DNA of 64,000 nucleotides from Pedobacter insulae (GCF_900113525.1 NZ_FOPP01000009.1:174351-238350); one strand, 5' to 3'; numbered from the stretch's first letter, positions 24,585 to 33,665 are shown. Numbers and translations: made by a program. The notes: a model not told the origin generated them from the sequence alone.

Positions 24585-25061
24585 ATGAAAACATCATACC
24601 TCAACATAACCTTCGCACTAGCGACCTTAACCTCTTGCCACATCTTACAAAAAGACAAGCTGACACTCAAAAACCTAGCGCAAAAAGAGCAGCTTCAACT
24701 TATTGAACAACGTAATACGCTAAGCGAACAAAGCCACCTTGTTCTCATTGACAGCAGCCATAACGATTTTAAAATGACGCTTTGGCCAAAAGGCAAATTT
24801 ACATACAGCCTGGCAAAAGGTTTTGAAGGCGAAGCAGAAAAGATAATGATAACAGGTGTACAGGCCCGCCAAAAGGTATTAAAGCTTAAACAAGAAACAA
24901 AACACGATAGCACTAAAGTGACACTACATTATCAAAATGAAGCAAAAACTAAAACCATTTCTCAGAAGAATAAATTTAACGTTGGTTACAGTTGGGGATG
25001 GGTGATAGTTTTGGTCATAATCTTGGTAGCGATTTGGGTATATCGAAAACTGAAATGGTAA
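24585..25061 (+). CDS. Lipoprotein with C-terminal membrane anchor, u-spanin-like
   Basis: A 158-residue protein with a lipoprotein signal ending LATLTSC (Cys18) and a single C-terminal transmembrane helix at about residues 136-153 (WVIVLVIILVAIWVY), followed by basic RKLKW. The middle is charged with heptad-like stretches (LTLKNLAQKEQLQLIEQRN). An outer-membrane lipid anchor plus an inner-membrane anchor in one chain is the topology of unimolecular spanins, which fuse the two membranes in the last step of phage lysis of Gram-negative hosts. With the holin-like and CHAP genes upstream this completes a lysis set. No sequence family was recognised; the call is by topology and context. Confidence 0.55.
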   Translation: MKTSYLNITFALATLTSCHILQKDKLTLKNLAQKEQLQLIEQRNTLSEQSHLVLIDSSHNDFKMTLWPKGKFTYSLAKGFEGEAEKIMITGVQARQKVLKLKQETKHDSTKVTLHYQNEAKTKTISQKNKFNVGYSWGWVIVLVIILVAIWVYRKLKW

Positions 25062-25096
25062 GTTTTTATGAGCAATCCTTCAACCCCCAAATTTCG

Positions 25097-25104
25097 TAAG
25101 TTTG
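25097..25104 (+). promoter_or_regulatory. -7 box of photolyase gene
   Basis: TAAGTTTG matches TAnnTTTG and ends four bases before the ATG, so transcription would start at or just after the start codon. Either the mRNA is leaderless or this box is not used. Confidence 0.3.
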
Positions 25105-25108
25105 CCAT

Positions 25109-26416
25109 ATGAAGCAAGAAAATGAGATAAGCATCTGCTGGTTACGCCGAGATCTTCGATTAAACGATAACGCTGCCTTATACCATGCGCTCAAAAGCAA
25201 TTACCCAATATTGGTGCTATTCATTTTTGATGAAAATATTCTAAGCAAACTCACCAATAAAGCCGATGCGAGGGTAACATTTATCCATCAAGCTTTAACT
25301 AAAATACAAGATGAGCTTGCTGAAAAAGGATCTTCCTTATTGGTAAAACATGGTAAGCCCGAAGAAATATGGCAAACAATCTTAAAAGAATACCATGTAA
25401 AAGCCGTGTATGCTAACCACGATTATGAACCTTATGCGCGAGAACGAGACATGGTGATAGGTGAGACACTAAAAAGCCATTCTATCAATTTTTATACCTT
25501 TAAAGATCAGGTAGTTTTTGAAAAAGACGAAGTTGTTAAAACAGATGGCAAGCCCTATACCGTATTTACCCCATATTACCGAGTTTGGCTTAAAAAATTA
25601 AATGATTTCTATCTCAAATCTTATCATGCAACACCGTATTTTAAGAATTTACTAAGCATTAAAAGCTTGCCTTTTCCATCTTTAAAAGAAATAGGCTTTG
25701 AAAAATCTACTCGGCATTTTCCAAGCTCAAATTTCGAAGTAAAGCTGAACAAGTACGATCAAGAAAGAGATTACCCTGCAGCAGATGCCACAACCCGTCT
25801 CGGTATTCATTTACGGTTTGGAACGGTGAGTATAAGAGCGGTAGTAAAGGAAGCGCTAAAACAAGGTGCAGATAAATGGCTTTCTGAATTGGCATGGAGA
25901 GAATTTTACATGATGATTTTATGGCATTTTCCCTACAGTGCAACACATTCATTTAAACCGGCATACGACAATATAATATGGCGGAACAATGAAAGTGAAT
26001 TTGTTGCCTGGTGCAAAGGGGAGACAGGTTATCCGTTAGTAGATGCGGGAATGCGACAATTGAATGCAACAGGTTTTATGCACAATAGGGTGAGAATGGT
26101 TGTGGCCAGTTTTTTATGCAAGCATCTGCTCATAGATTGGCGCTGGGGCGAAGCTTATTTTGCCAAAAAGCTATTGGATTACGACCAGGCGAGCAACATT
26201 GGCGGCTGGCAATGGGCTTGCGGCTCGGGAAATGATGCCGCACCTTATTTTAGGGTTTTTAATCCCGCCTTGCAGCTAAAAAAATTCGACCCTAAAATGG
26301 AATACGTGTATCAATGGGCACCAGCCTATAAACTCGCATTAGCCCCCGTGCCAATTGTTAACCACGAGTTTGCAAGAGATAGGGCGCTCAACGCTTACAA
26401 GAAGGCGCTCAATTAA
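25109..26416 (+). CDS. phrB: Class I deoxyribodipyrimidine photolyase
   Basis: Blue-light-driven repair of cyclobutane pyrimidine dimers with FAD. The 435-residue protein starts ISICWLRRDLRLNDNAALY, the antenna-domain N-terminus. The C-terminal FAD domain shows TRLGIHLRFGTVSIR, LAWREFYMMILWHFP, GYPLVDAGMRQLNATGFMHN and QWACGSGNDAAPYFRVFNP, the lesion-binding signature of true photolyases. Its length is usual. It marks the right edge of the accessory island, with cry-DASH and the TIGR01777 epimerase on the left. Its stop overlaps the convergent FKBP gene stop by four bases. Confidence 0.93.
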   Translation: MKQENEISICWLRRDLRLNDNAALYHALKSNYPILVLFIFDENILSKLTNKADARVTFIHQALTKIQDELAEKGSSLLVKHGKPEEIWQTILKEYHVKAVYANHDYEPYARERDMVIGETLKSHSINFYTFKDQVVFEKDEVVKTDGKPYTVFTPYYRVWLKKLNDFYLKSYHATPYFKNLLSIKSLPFPSLKEIGFEKSTRHFPSSNFEVKLNKYDQERDYPAADATTRLGIHLRFGTVSIRAVVKEALKQGADKWLSELAWREFYMMILWHFPYSATHSFKPAYDNIIWRNNESEFVAWCKGETGYPLVDAGMRQLNATGFMHNRVRMVVASFLCKHLLIDWRWGEAYFAKKLLDYDQASNIGGWQWACGSGNDAAPYFRVFNPALQLKKFDPKMEYVYQWAPAYKLALAPVPIVNHEFARDRALNAYKKALN

Positions 26417-27273
26417 TTTACAACATCAAGAATCTCGATGTCGAAATCTAACACTGCACTCACAGGAATTTCAGCACTAGGCGGATTTAAACCATAAGAT
26501 AGATCTGAAGGAATAAGAAGTCTTACTTTGCTCCCCTTAGTTACTCCAATTAATGCTTTTTGCCAACCTTTAATAAGGTTATTAAGTGGCGTTTCCATCT
26601 CATCTGATTGATCGAATACCGTTCCATTTAACAACCTGCCTGTATACTTAACTTTAATGGTGGAGGCGGGTAAAACAAAGTCGCCACTGCCTGCAACACT
26701 CGTATTTATATATACTCTAGAAGGATGCTTTGTAAAACCTGTCAACCCTTTTTCAGTCATGAAGTTGTTGATTTTGGTATCGTCTAGCTCCCATTGGGTG
26801 GTCTCGTTAAAAACTGTGATTTCAGAAATAATAACTTCATTAGGTGGAATATTGCCTTCTCCATTTTTGCCAAATGCTAAATATGAAGGAATAATGATCC
26901 GTACTTTGCCCCCTCTATTGATATTAAGCAGGGCTATTCTATAAGCTTCAGGATTTACATAACCCAAATAGGTTCCATCATTAGCATAAGCTTTAGGCGC
27001 ATAATAGCTGGTTCCATTTAACGAGGTTACGGTATAGTTATAAAAAACAGAATCCTTATTTAACAAAGGGCCACCAGTACCTTGTTCTAATATCTGATAA
27101 TAAAAGCCATTAGGATCCTTAACTGCAGTAATATTATTCTTTTGTATATAGGCCTGGATTTTTGCGTCATCAATACTTTGAATGCTTTCATATTCTTTTT
27201 TACAAGAACTAAAAAGCACGATCATGCCTAATAATGCAAGGGTATATTTGGTGATGGTTGTGCTAATTTGCAT
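26413..27273 (-). CDS. FKBP-type peptidyl-prolyl isomerase lipoprotein, two domains
   Basis: Folding helper for periplasmic or surface proteins. The 286-residue protein has a lipoprotein signal ending VLFSSC and two FKBP domains. The first (about residues 60-155, with GGKVRIIIPSYLAFGKNGEG) is divergent. The second (about 190-285) is typical, with VKYTGRLLNGTVFDQSDE, GSKVRLLIPSDLSYGL and VLDFDIEILDV. Each domain is preceded by an N-terminal segment of the same type (FMTEKGLTGF, YIQKNNITAV), so the protein arose by internal duplication of a unit like its neighbour. It starts one base after the neighbour's stop. Confidence 0.88.
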   Translation of the reverse strand: MQISTTITKYTLALLGMIVLFSSCKKEYESIQSIDDAKIQAYIQKNNITAVKDPNGFYYQILEQGTGGPLLNKDSVFYNYTVTSLNGTSYYAPKAYANDGTYLGYVNPEAYRIALLNINRGGKVRIIIPSYLAFGKNGEGNIPPNEVIISEITVFNETTQWELDDTKINNFMTEKGLTGFTKHPSRVYINTSVAGSGDFVLPASTIKVKYTGRLLNGTVFDQSDEMETPLNNLIKGWQKALIGVTKGSKVRLLIPSDLSYGLNPPSAEIPVSAVLDFDIEILDVVN

Positions 27274-27274
27274 G

Positions 27275-27739
27275 TTATTGTACGTTTGTTAAGTCAACTG
27301 TAAAGTCTAAAACCGCATTTTTAGGGATGCCTGAGCCCTGAGGGGGATTAATGGAATACGCAAAAACAGATGGAACGATTAGTCTGATTTTACCGCCTTT
27401 TTTAATCAGAGGAATACCAATTTGCCAGCCTACTATCACTCTACTTAATGGGAAGTCGGCCGAGCCGCCATCAAATATTGACCCATTCAGTAACCTGCCC
27501 TCATAGGTGGTAGAAACTGAATTTGCGACGGTAACCTGCGATCCGCTACCAGGATTAAGTATCTGATAGTAGATGCCAGATTCATGTTTAATGGCAGGAA
27601 TACTATTTTTTGTTATAAATTCTTGAATTATTGCGTCGTCTATCTTTAACTGTTTCTCCGGATCGTACTCTTCTTTTTTACATGATGAGAAGGCCCCAAC
27701 AGTTAACAAAATTATTAAAATAAGCTTCTTTTTTAACAT
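27275..27739 (-). CDS. FKBP-type peptidyl-prolyl isomerase lipoprotein
   Basis: Single-domain paralogue of the adjacent protein. The start is placed at 27739 (MLKKKLILIILLTVGAF), which gives a lipoprotein signal ending FSSC and 154 residues; the longer frame to 27775 would hide the signal. FKBP features are TTYEGRLLNGSIFDGG, GGKIRLIVPSVFAYSI and NAVLDFTVDL. The gene is the first of the two-gene operon and is separated from the acyl-CoA dehydrogenase stop by 66 bases. Confidence 0.87.
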   Translation of the reverse strand: MLKKKLILIILLTVGAFSSCKKEEYDPEKQLKIDDAIIQEFITKNSIPAIKHESGIYYQILNPGSGSQVTVANSVSTTYEGRLLNGSIFDGGSADFPLSRVIVGWQIGIPLIKKGGKIRLIVPSVFAYSINPPQGSGIPKNAVLDFTVDLTNVQ

Positions 27740-27805
27740 AATTGCACAAAAATAAGCTTTTAATGTGGACGGCACAATATTTAACCAATTTTAACAATTT
27801 TTCTG

Positions 27806-29584
27806 CTAGAAACAATACTTGTTGGCAGCGATAAGCTGTTGTGCTACCTGCTGGCGAGCCTGCTTCACATTAAAGGGTTCCATTTTGGTAAAGCGGCGTA
27901 GGCCCACCAGCATCATGCGTTGTTCATCGCCTTCGGCAAATGCCCATAGCGCTTCTTTCCCAGCTTTTTGTATGCCATCTACTGCCTCCACAAAATAAAT
28001 TCGCATCATCGCTAACTGACCTTCACAAGCAGTTTCGCCGCGTAAGCTTACTAGTTTTTCTGTTCTTAACATGGCAGATTCGGCTATGTAAACATAACTG
28101 GCCATATCGGCAATATTCATTAAAATCTCTTGCTCTTTGGAAAGGCTCATCATGAGTTTCTGCACAGCAGCACCCGCCACCATTAAGGTAGCTTTTTTCA
28201 AATTAGCAATGATTTTCTTCTCCGCAGCAAATAGGGTACTGTCTTCCTCAGCAAAGTCGGGGATCGACATTAACTCTGCCGCCACTGCCGTTGCAGGTGT
28301 CATGAGATCTAACTCACCTTTCATAGCCCGCTTCAACATCATGTCTACTGTTAGCAGCCTGTTAATTTCGTTGGTGCCTTCAAAAATTCGGTTAATACGG
28401 GCATCACGATACGACCTATCCATCGGGGCATCGGCGCTAAAGCCCATTCCGCCATAAATCTGAACTCCTTCATCTGTTACATAATCCAGTACCTCTGAGC
28501 CCCATACCTTTAATATCGCACATTCTACAGCAAATTGCTCGGTCGATTTTAATTTGGCTTTGCCTGCATCCATGCCCTCTTTAACCAAGGCATCATAAGC
28601 ATCATCAATATTTTGGCCTGCTCTGTAATTTGCTGATTCTACTGCATATATCTTCGCGGCCATTTCTGCGATCTTAAAACGAATGGCTCCATATTTCGAA
28701 ATTTGCCTATCGAATTGAATACGCTCATTAGCATATTTTATAGCGTGATTTAGTACCTCCTTACTTCCGCCAATGGCAGCAGCAGATAATTTAATTCTAC
28801 CAATATTTAAAATGTTTACAGCAATCTTAAATCCGTTTTCTCTCTCAGAAAGCATGTTCTCTACAGGTACATGGCAATCGTTAAAAAATACCTGACGTGT
28901 TGAAGAGCCTTTAATACCCATTTTATGTTCTTCGGGATTCATGGTAATGCCACCAAAGTCTTTCTCAATAATAAAGGCCGTTAAGTTCTTATCGTCATCA
29001 ATCTTCGCAAAAACGATAAAAATATCTGCAAAACCGCCATTGGTGATCCACATTTTTTGGCCGTTAATAACATAATGTTTACCATCGGCGCTTAATTTGG
29101 CTTTCGTTTTGCCAGAGTTGGCATCCGAACCGGCATTTGGCTCTGTTAGGCAATAAGAAGCTTTCCATTCTCCAGTACCTAACTTAGGAATATATTTGGC
29201 TTTCTGTGTTTCGTTACCATAATATAAAATTGGTAAAGTTCCAATTCCCGTATGCGCCGAAAGGGCAACTGCAAATGAATGACCTGCGCCACATACATCG
29301 GCCACTAACATGGAAGTGTTGAAATTTTTACCAAAGCCGCCAAATTCTTCCGGGATTGAAACACCTAAAATGCCCAACTCTCCAGCCTTGTCCATTAAGG
29401 CAGGCATTAAACCTTCTTCCTGACTATCTATTCGATCTAGGATAGGGTTTATTTCGGCAGCTAAAAAATCGCGACAAGTTTGTGCAATCATTTGCTGTTC
29501 CTCATCAAATTCTTCCGGGATAAATACATCCTGATAATTAGTTTCTGTGATGAGGAATTCTCCTCCTTTGATTGTTTGTTTCAT
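27806..29584 (-). CDS. Acyl-CoA dehydrogenase
   Basis: FAD-dependent first step of beta-oxidation. The 592-residue protein carries SYCLTEPNAGSDANSG, the GSSTRQVFF motif, and the C-terminal IYGGMGFSADAPMDRSYRDA followed by INRIFEGTNEINR; the extra C-terminal domain (about 150 residues) matches the long acyl-CoA dehydrogenases of Bacteroidota. It is the last gene of the MarR-fadB-fadA cluster, with a REP-like element between it and fadA. Chain-length preference cannot be read. Confidence 0.93.
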   Translation of the reverse strand: MKQTIKGGEFLITETNYQDVFIPEEFDEEQQMIAQTCRDFLAAEINPILDRIDSQEEGLMPALMDKAGELGILGVSIPEEFGGFGKNFNTSMLVADVCGAGHSFAVALSAHTGIGTLPILYYGNETQKAKYIPKLGTGEWKASYCLTEPNAGSDANSGKTKAKLSADGKHYVINGQKMWITNGGFADIFIVFAKIDDDKNLTAFIIEKDFGGITMNPEEHKMGIKGSSTRQVFFNDCHVPVENMLSERENGFKIAVNILNIGRIKLSAAAIGGSKEVLNHAIKYANERIQFDRQISKYGAIRFKIAEMAAKIYAVESANYRAGQNIDDAYDALVKEGMDAGKAKLKSTEQFAVECAILKVWGSEVLDYVTDEGVQIYGGMGFSADAPMDRSYRDARINRIFEGTNEINRLLTVDMMLKRAMKGELDLMTPATAVAAELMSIPDFAEEDSTLFAAEKKIIANLKKATLMVAGAAVQKLMMSLSKEQEILMNIADMASYVYIAESAMLRTEKLVSLRGETACEGQLAMMRIYFVEAVDGIQKAGKEALWAFAEGDEQRMMLVGLRRFTKMEPFNVKQARQQVAQQLIAANKYCF

Positions 29585-29674
29585 GTTACTAGTATCAATT
29601 AGCGAGTGTTAAGTATCAAGACATGATGCTTAGCGAGTCGCTTTATGTTTAATTTTTTTATTAATTTTTCTTTC

Positions 29675-29828
29675 CGTCATTGCGAGGAGTTGCGAAGCCC
29701 CGTCATTGCGAGGTACGAAGCAATCTATTCGTAGCATCTTTCTTTAAGATTGCTTCGTGCCTCGCAATGACGGGAACCCTCGCAATGACGGGTAACCTCG
29801 CAATGACGGGAACCCTCGCAATGACGGG
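29675..29828. repeat. REP-like element, compound copy
   Basis: Contains several copies of CGTCATTGCGAGG and its complement, arranged as an imperfect hairpin around TCTATTCGTAGCATCTTTCTTT plus extra half units (AACCCTCGCAATGACGGG) in tandem. It lies between fadA and the acyl-CoA dehydrogenase gene. Confidence 0.75.
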
Positions 29829-29850
29829 GTCTTCGTGTCTAAGTAGGTTC

Positions 29851-31026
29851 TTAAAGCATTTCAAATATTCCTGCGGCTCCTTGTCCGGTTCCTACGCACA
29901 TGGTTACCATACCGTATTTTTTATTTTGTCTTTTTAGTTCGTTAAGTATTTGCACAGAAAGCTTTGCCCCGGTGCATCCCAGCGGGTGGCCTAAAGCAAT
30001 AGCACCTCCATTTACATTAACTTTGCGCTGATCCAGTCCGAGGGTTCTTATGATAGCCAGTGATTGGGAAGCGAAAGCCTCATTTAATTCTATTAAATCG
30101 ATATCATCTTGTTTTAAGCCCGCTTGTTTTAGGGCTTTTGGAATGGCCTCTATCGGACCAATCCCCATAATGCGTGGAGGTACTCCCGCAATGCCATAAC
30201 TTACTAGGCGGGCAATCGGTTCAACACCCAATTCTTTCATCTTCTTTTCGGAAACTACCAATACAAAGGCCGCTCCATCTGATGTTTGAGAAGAATTACC
30301 CGCTGTAACAACACCATCTGCAGCAAATACAGGCTTCAACTTTGCCAGCTTTTCGAGCGTAGTGTCTGCTCTCGGACCTTCATCGGTATCAACTACAAAT
30401 GAACGAACCTGCTTCTTCATATTGCCATCTAAATAGGTCTCATTTACCGTTACAGGTAGCACTCCCGCCTTTAAATGTCCGTTTTTAATCGCTTCAACGG
30501 CTTTTAGATGCGAATGGTAGGAAAATTCATCCTGGTCTTCTCTACTTACCCCATATTCTTTTGCGACAGCTTCGGCAGTTAAGCCCATGCCCCAATACCA
30601 GTCGGGATTAGCTTTAGCTACTTCGGGATTTGGGACCAGCTTCCATCCGCCAAATGGCATACCCGACATAATTTCTACTCCTCCCGCAACAATACAATCG
30701 GCCATACCAGCTTTTATTTTAGCAACTGCAGTAGCAATAGTTTCTAAACCCGACGCACAATATCTGTTCACAGTTACGCCTGGAACTTTGTCGGTATCCA
30801 GTCCCATTAAGCTTATCATACGGGCAATGTTTAAGCCCTGTTCGGCTTCTGGTGTAGCATTTCCTACAATTACATCATCTATCTGATCTTTGTCCAAATT
30901 AGGTACAGAGGCCACCAATTCTCTAATTACGCCAGCGGCCAATTCATCGGCACGGGTGAAACGAAAAACTCCCCGGGGTGCTTTTCCAACTGCTGTTCTT
31001 AAACCGGCTATTATGTATGCTTCCAT
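29851..31026 (-). CDS. fadA: Acetyl-CoA C-acyltransferase (3-ketoacyl-CoA thiolase)
   Basis: Thiolytic release of acetyl-CoA in beta-oxidation. The 391-residue protein has the thiolase signatures: nucleophile Cys in TVNRYCASGLE, the GGVEIMSGMP segment, NEAFASQS, the active-site His in NGGAIALGHPLGCTGA, and the second Cys in MVTMCVGTGQGAAGIFE. The length is standard. It lies between fadB-like and acyl-CoA dehydrogenase genes, each separated by 230-270 bases of REP-like repeats. Possible cotranscription of the cluster may be modulated by these. Confidence 0.94.
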   Translation of the reverse strand: MEAYIIAGLRTAVGKAPRGVFRFTRADELAAGVIRELVASVPNLDKDQIDDVIVGNATPEAEQGLNIARMISLMGLDTDKVPGVTVNRYCASGLETIATAVAKIKAGMADCIVAGGVEIMSGMPFGGWKLVPNPEVAKANPDWYWGMGLTAEAVAKEYGVSREDQDEFSYHSHLKAVEAIKNGHLKAGVLPVTVNETYLDGNMKKQVRSFVVDTDEGPRADTTLEKLAKLKPVFAADGVVTAGNSSQTSDGAAFVLVVSEKKMKELGVEPIARLVSYGIAGVPPRIMGIGPIEAIPKALKQAGLKQDDIDLIELNEAFASQSLAIIRTLGLDQRKVNVNGGAIALGHPLGCTGAKLSVQILNELKRQNKKYGMVTMCVGTGQGAAGIFEML

Positions 31027-31145
31027 TTTTTAATATCAAGTAGTGAGTATCAAGTATCAGGGCGTGATGCCGAGACCACTCGCTTTATATTTAATTTTTG
31101 TTCAATTTTCTTTCTTTGCCTGGTAACCTTCGTTGTAAGGAAAAT

Positions 31146-31261
31146 CGTCATTGCGAGGTCTTCCCGTCATTGCGAGGTCTTCCTGTCATTGCGAGACCTT
31201 CCCGTCATTGCGAGGCACGAAGCAATCTATTCGTTAGATTGCTTCGTACCTCGCAATGACG
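31146..31261. repeat. REP-like element, compound copy
   Basis: Four direct units of GTCATTGCGAG followed by a hairpin whose arms are CGTCATTGCGAGGCACGAAG and its complement around ATCTATTCGTTAGAT. It abuts the fadB-like stop codon (31263), so it may act as a 3' hairpin for that message. Confidence 0.75.
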
Positions 31262-31262
31262 A

Positions 31263-33665
31263 TTAATTTCTCAACGGTTTTCCCTTCGTTACAATACTCT
31301 GGATCCGTTCCAAAGTCTTTCTTTCTCCGCATAGCGACAAAAATGCCTCTCTTTCTAAATCCAATAGATATTGTTCCGTAACTTCTGTAGGCGATGACAG
31401 ATCGCCTCCGCACATTACCCAGCCTAATTTCTCGGATATTTTCTTATCGTGTTCTGAGATAAATTTACCGGCATACATCGAATTTGCACCGGCATAAACA
31501 ATTCCTAAACCCTGCTTGCCCAATACCTTAATATCTTTTCTTTGGATAGGCTTGGTGTAGCCTGCATCGGCAAGCTCGATGGCTTTTGCTTTTGCATCTG
31601 CTATCAGTCGACTTCTATTCATTGAAATCGCATATTTGTCTTTTTGCAAATAACCCAATTCAAATGCTTCAACAGCTGATGTAGATACCTTCGCCATGCC
31701 AATGGTTAAAAAGCGATCTTTCATCGTGTTCTGCACAATCTGATCGGCTTTGTATTCATCCGAAGCCCTTAGGGCAAATTCTTTGGAACCGCCCCCTCCT
31801 GGTATAAGACCCACACCAAATTCAACCAAGCCCATATAGGTTTCGGCATTGAGTTGCACAAAATCGGCATGTAAACTAAATTCACATCCACCACCTAAGG
31901 TTAAATTATGGGGAGCTACCACAACCGGAATGGAAGAATATCTTATCCGCATGGACGTATTTTGAAATAAGCGAACGGCCATATTCAATTCCTCCCATTC
32001 CTGCTCAACGGCCATCATAAAGATCATTCCAACGTTGGCCCCGGCCGAGAAATTTGCTCCATCGTTCCCAATTACCACCCCCCGGTAATCTTTTTCGGCC
32101 ATATCTATGGCTTTGTTAATGGCAGCAAGCGTATCGCCACCAATGGTGTTCATTTTAGAATGAAACTCTACATTGATAATGCCATCGCCAAGGTCGATGA
32201 TTGACGCACCTGCATTTTTCCAGAGTACTTTATTAGCTCTGATATTGTCGAGCACAATAAAGTTATCAGTGCCAGGAATAACCTGATAGCTTTTAGATGG
32301 AATGTCATAATACTTTTTAATGCCGTCTTCTACTTTGTAAAAACTTGTATTACCAGCGGCTAACATCTCATTTACCCATGGGGCAGGGGTATGCCCATAT
32401 TTTTTCATGCCCTCAATGGCTTCAGGAATACCTACCGCATCCCACACTTCAAACGGGCCTAGATCCCAGCCAAAGCCAGCACGCATGGCATCGTCAATAC
32501 GATACAATTCATCGGCTATCTCCGGAATTCGATCAGATACGTATTCAAATAAACCAAAGAAAGATGCTCTGAAAAGTTCGCCAGCTTTGTCTTTTCCAGT
32601 AGCGAAAACTTTCATTCTATCTTTTACATTTTCGATGGTTTTGGTAATCTCCAAGGTAGCCGATTTTACTTTTTCCTGCGGCCTATATTCGAGAGTCTTT
32701 AAATCAAGCGCTAAAATTTCCGTTTTGCCATCAGCAGATTTGGTCTTTTTATAAAAACCTTGTTTAGTTTTATCGCCCAGCCAATTATTAGCCTCCATTT
32801 TTTCTACATAAGCTGGAAGCTTGAATAACTCATGCGCCTTATCATTCGGGCAATTATCATAAAGCCCCTTTGATACCTTGATCATTGTATCTAAACCTAC
32901 CACATCAGTAGTACGGAAAGTAGCCGATTTTGGTCTGCCCAGCGCAGGTCCCGTGAACTTATCTACCTCCTCAACCGTTAACTCCATTTTTTCGACCAAA
33001 TGAAGTAATGACATGATGGAGTAAACACCCACGCGATTAGCAATAAATGCGGGGGTATCTTTACACAATACTGTAGTTTTGCCTAAGAACTTATCGCCAT
33101 AATGCATCAAAAAATCAACCAGTTCTGGTTTAGTATGCGGAGTAGGGATAATTTCTAATAGGCGTAAATAACGGGGTGGATTAAAAAAGTGCGTTCCGCA
33201 AAAGTGGGCTTTAAAATCATCACTTCTCCCTTCGGCCATCATGTGGATGGGAATACCCGAAGTATTAGAGGTAACTAAAGTACCTGGTTTACGAAATTGT
33301 TCAACTTGCTCAAAAACCTTTTGCTTAATGGTTAGGTTTTCTACTACTACCTCCATTATCCAATCGTAATTGGCAATTTTAGCCATATCATCTTCAAAGT
33401 TGCCTGTGGTAATTCGATTTAAGTAGGCTTTACTATAAATAGGAGAAGGATTGGTTTTTAAAGTCGTTTGCAATGCGGTATTAACGAGTCTATTCTTTAC
33501 TGCGGGATGGGTTAATGCCAAGCCCTTCGCCTGCTCTTCTGCATTGAGTTCTTTTGGAGCAATATCTAAGAGCAAAACCTCAACGCCAATGTTTGCGAAA
33601 TGACAGGCAATGCGAGAACCCATAATCCCCGACCCTAATATGGCTACTTTATTTACTTTTTTCAT
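31263..33665 (-). CDS. 3-hydroxyacyl-CoA dehydrogenase / enoyl-CoA hydratase bifunctional enzyme
   Basis: Middle two steps of beta-oxidation. The start is placed at 33665 (MKKVNKVAILGSGIMGSRIA), giving 800 residues; the longer frame adds MLKKIK. The order is dehydrogenase first (NAD-binding GSGIMGS, then NTSGIP, HFFNPPRYLRLLEI) and hydratase second (about residues 490-690, with VVIGNDGANFSAGANVGMI and LGGGCEFSLHADF), the reverse of E. coli FadB and usual in this phylum. Its start overlaps the MarR gene by 17 bases, a translational coupling that suggests MarR controls the cluster. Confidence 0.92.
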   Translation of the reverse strand: MKKVNKVAILGSGIMGSRIACHFANIGVEVLLLDIAPKELNAEEQAKGLALTHPAVKNRLVNTALQTTLKTNPSPIYSKAYLNRITTGNFEDDMAKIANYDWIMEVVVENLTIKQKVFEQVEQFRKPGTLVTSNTSGIPIHMMAEGRSDDFKAHFCGTHFFNPPRYLRLLEIIPTPHTKPELVDFLMHYGDKFLGKTTVLCKDTPAFIANRVGVYSIMSLLHLVEKMELTVEEVDKFTGPALGRPKSATFRTTDVVGLDTMIKVSKGLYDNCPNDKAHELFKLPAYVEKMEANNWLGDKTKQGFYKKTKSADGKTEILALDLKTLEYRPQEKVKSATLEITKTIENVKDRMKVFATGKDKAGELFRASFFGLFEYVSDRIPEIADELYRIDDAMRAGFGWDLGPFEVWDAVGIPEAIEGMKKYGHTPAPWVNEMLAAGNTSFYKVEDGIKKYYDIPSKSYQVIPGTDNFIVLDNIRANKVLWKNAGASIIDLGDGIINVEFHSKMNTIGGDTLAAINKAIDMAEKDYRGVVIGNDGANFSAGANVGMIFMMAVEQEWEELNMAVRLFQNTSMRIRYSSIPVVVAPHNLTLGGGCEFSLHADFVQLNAETYMGLVEFGVGLIPGGGGSKEFALRASDEYKADQIVQNTMKDRFLTIGMAKVSTSAVEAFELGYLQKDKYAISMNRSRLIADAKAKAIELADAGYTKPIQRKDIKVLGKQGLGIVYAGANSMYAGKFISEHDKKISEKLGWVMCGGDLSSPTEVTEQYLLDLEREAFLSLCGERKTLERIQSIVTKGKPLRN

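Noticed and set aside
21279..25061. Ordinary prophage
   Set aside because: No integrase, terminase, portal, capsid, tail or replication gene is recognisable between 14.9 and 26 kb; only lysis-type functions and DUF6266 genes are seen.
29675..31261. Regularly repeated GTCATTGCGAGG units as a possible CRISPR array
   Set aside because: Units are palindromic halves with variable and very short gaps, not identical repeats with unique 30-40 base spacers, and no cas genes are present.
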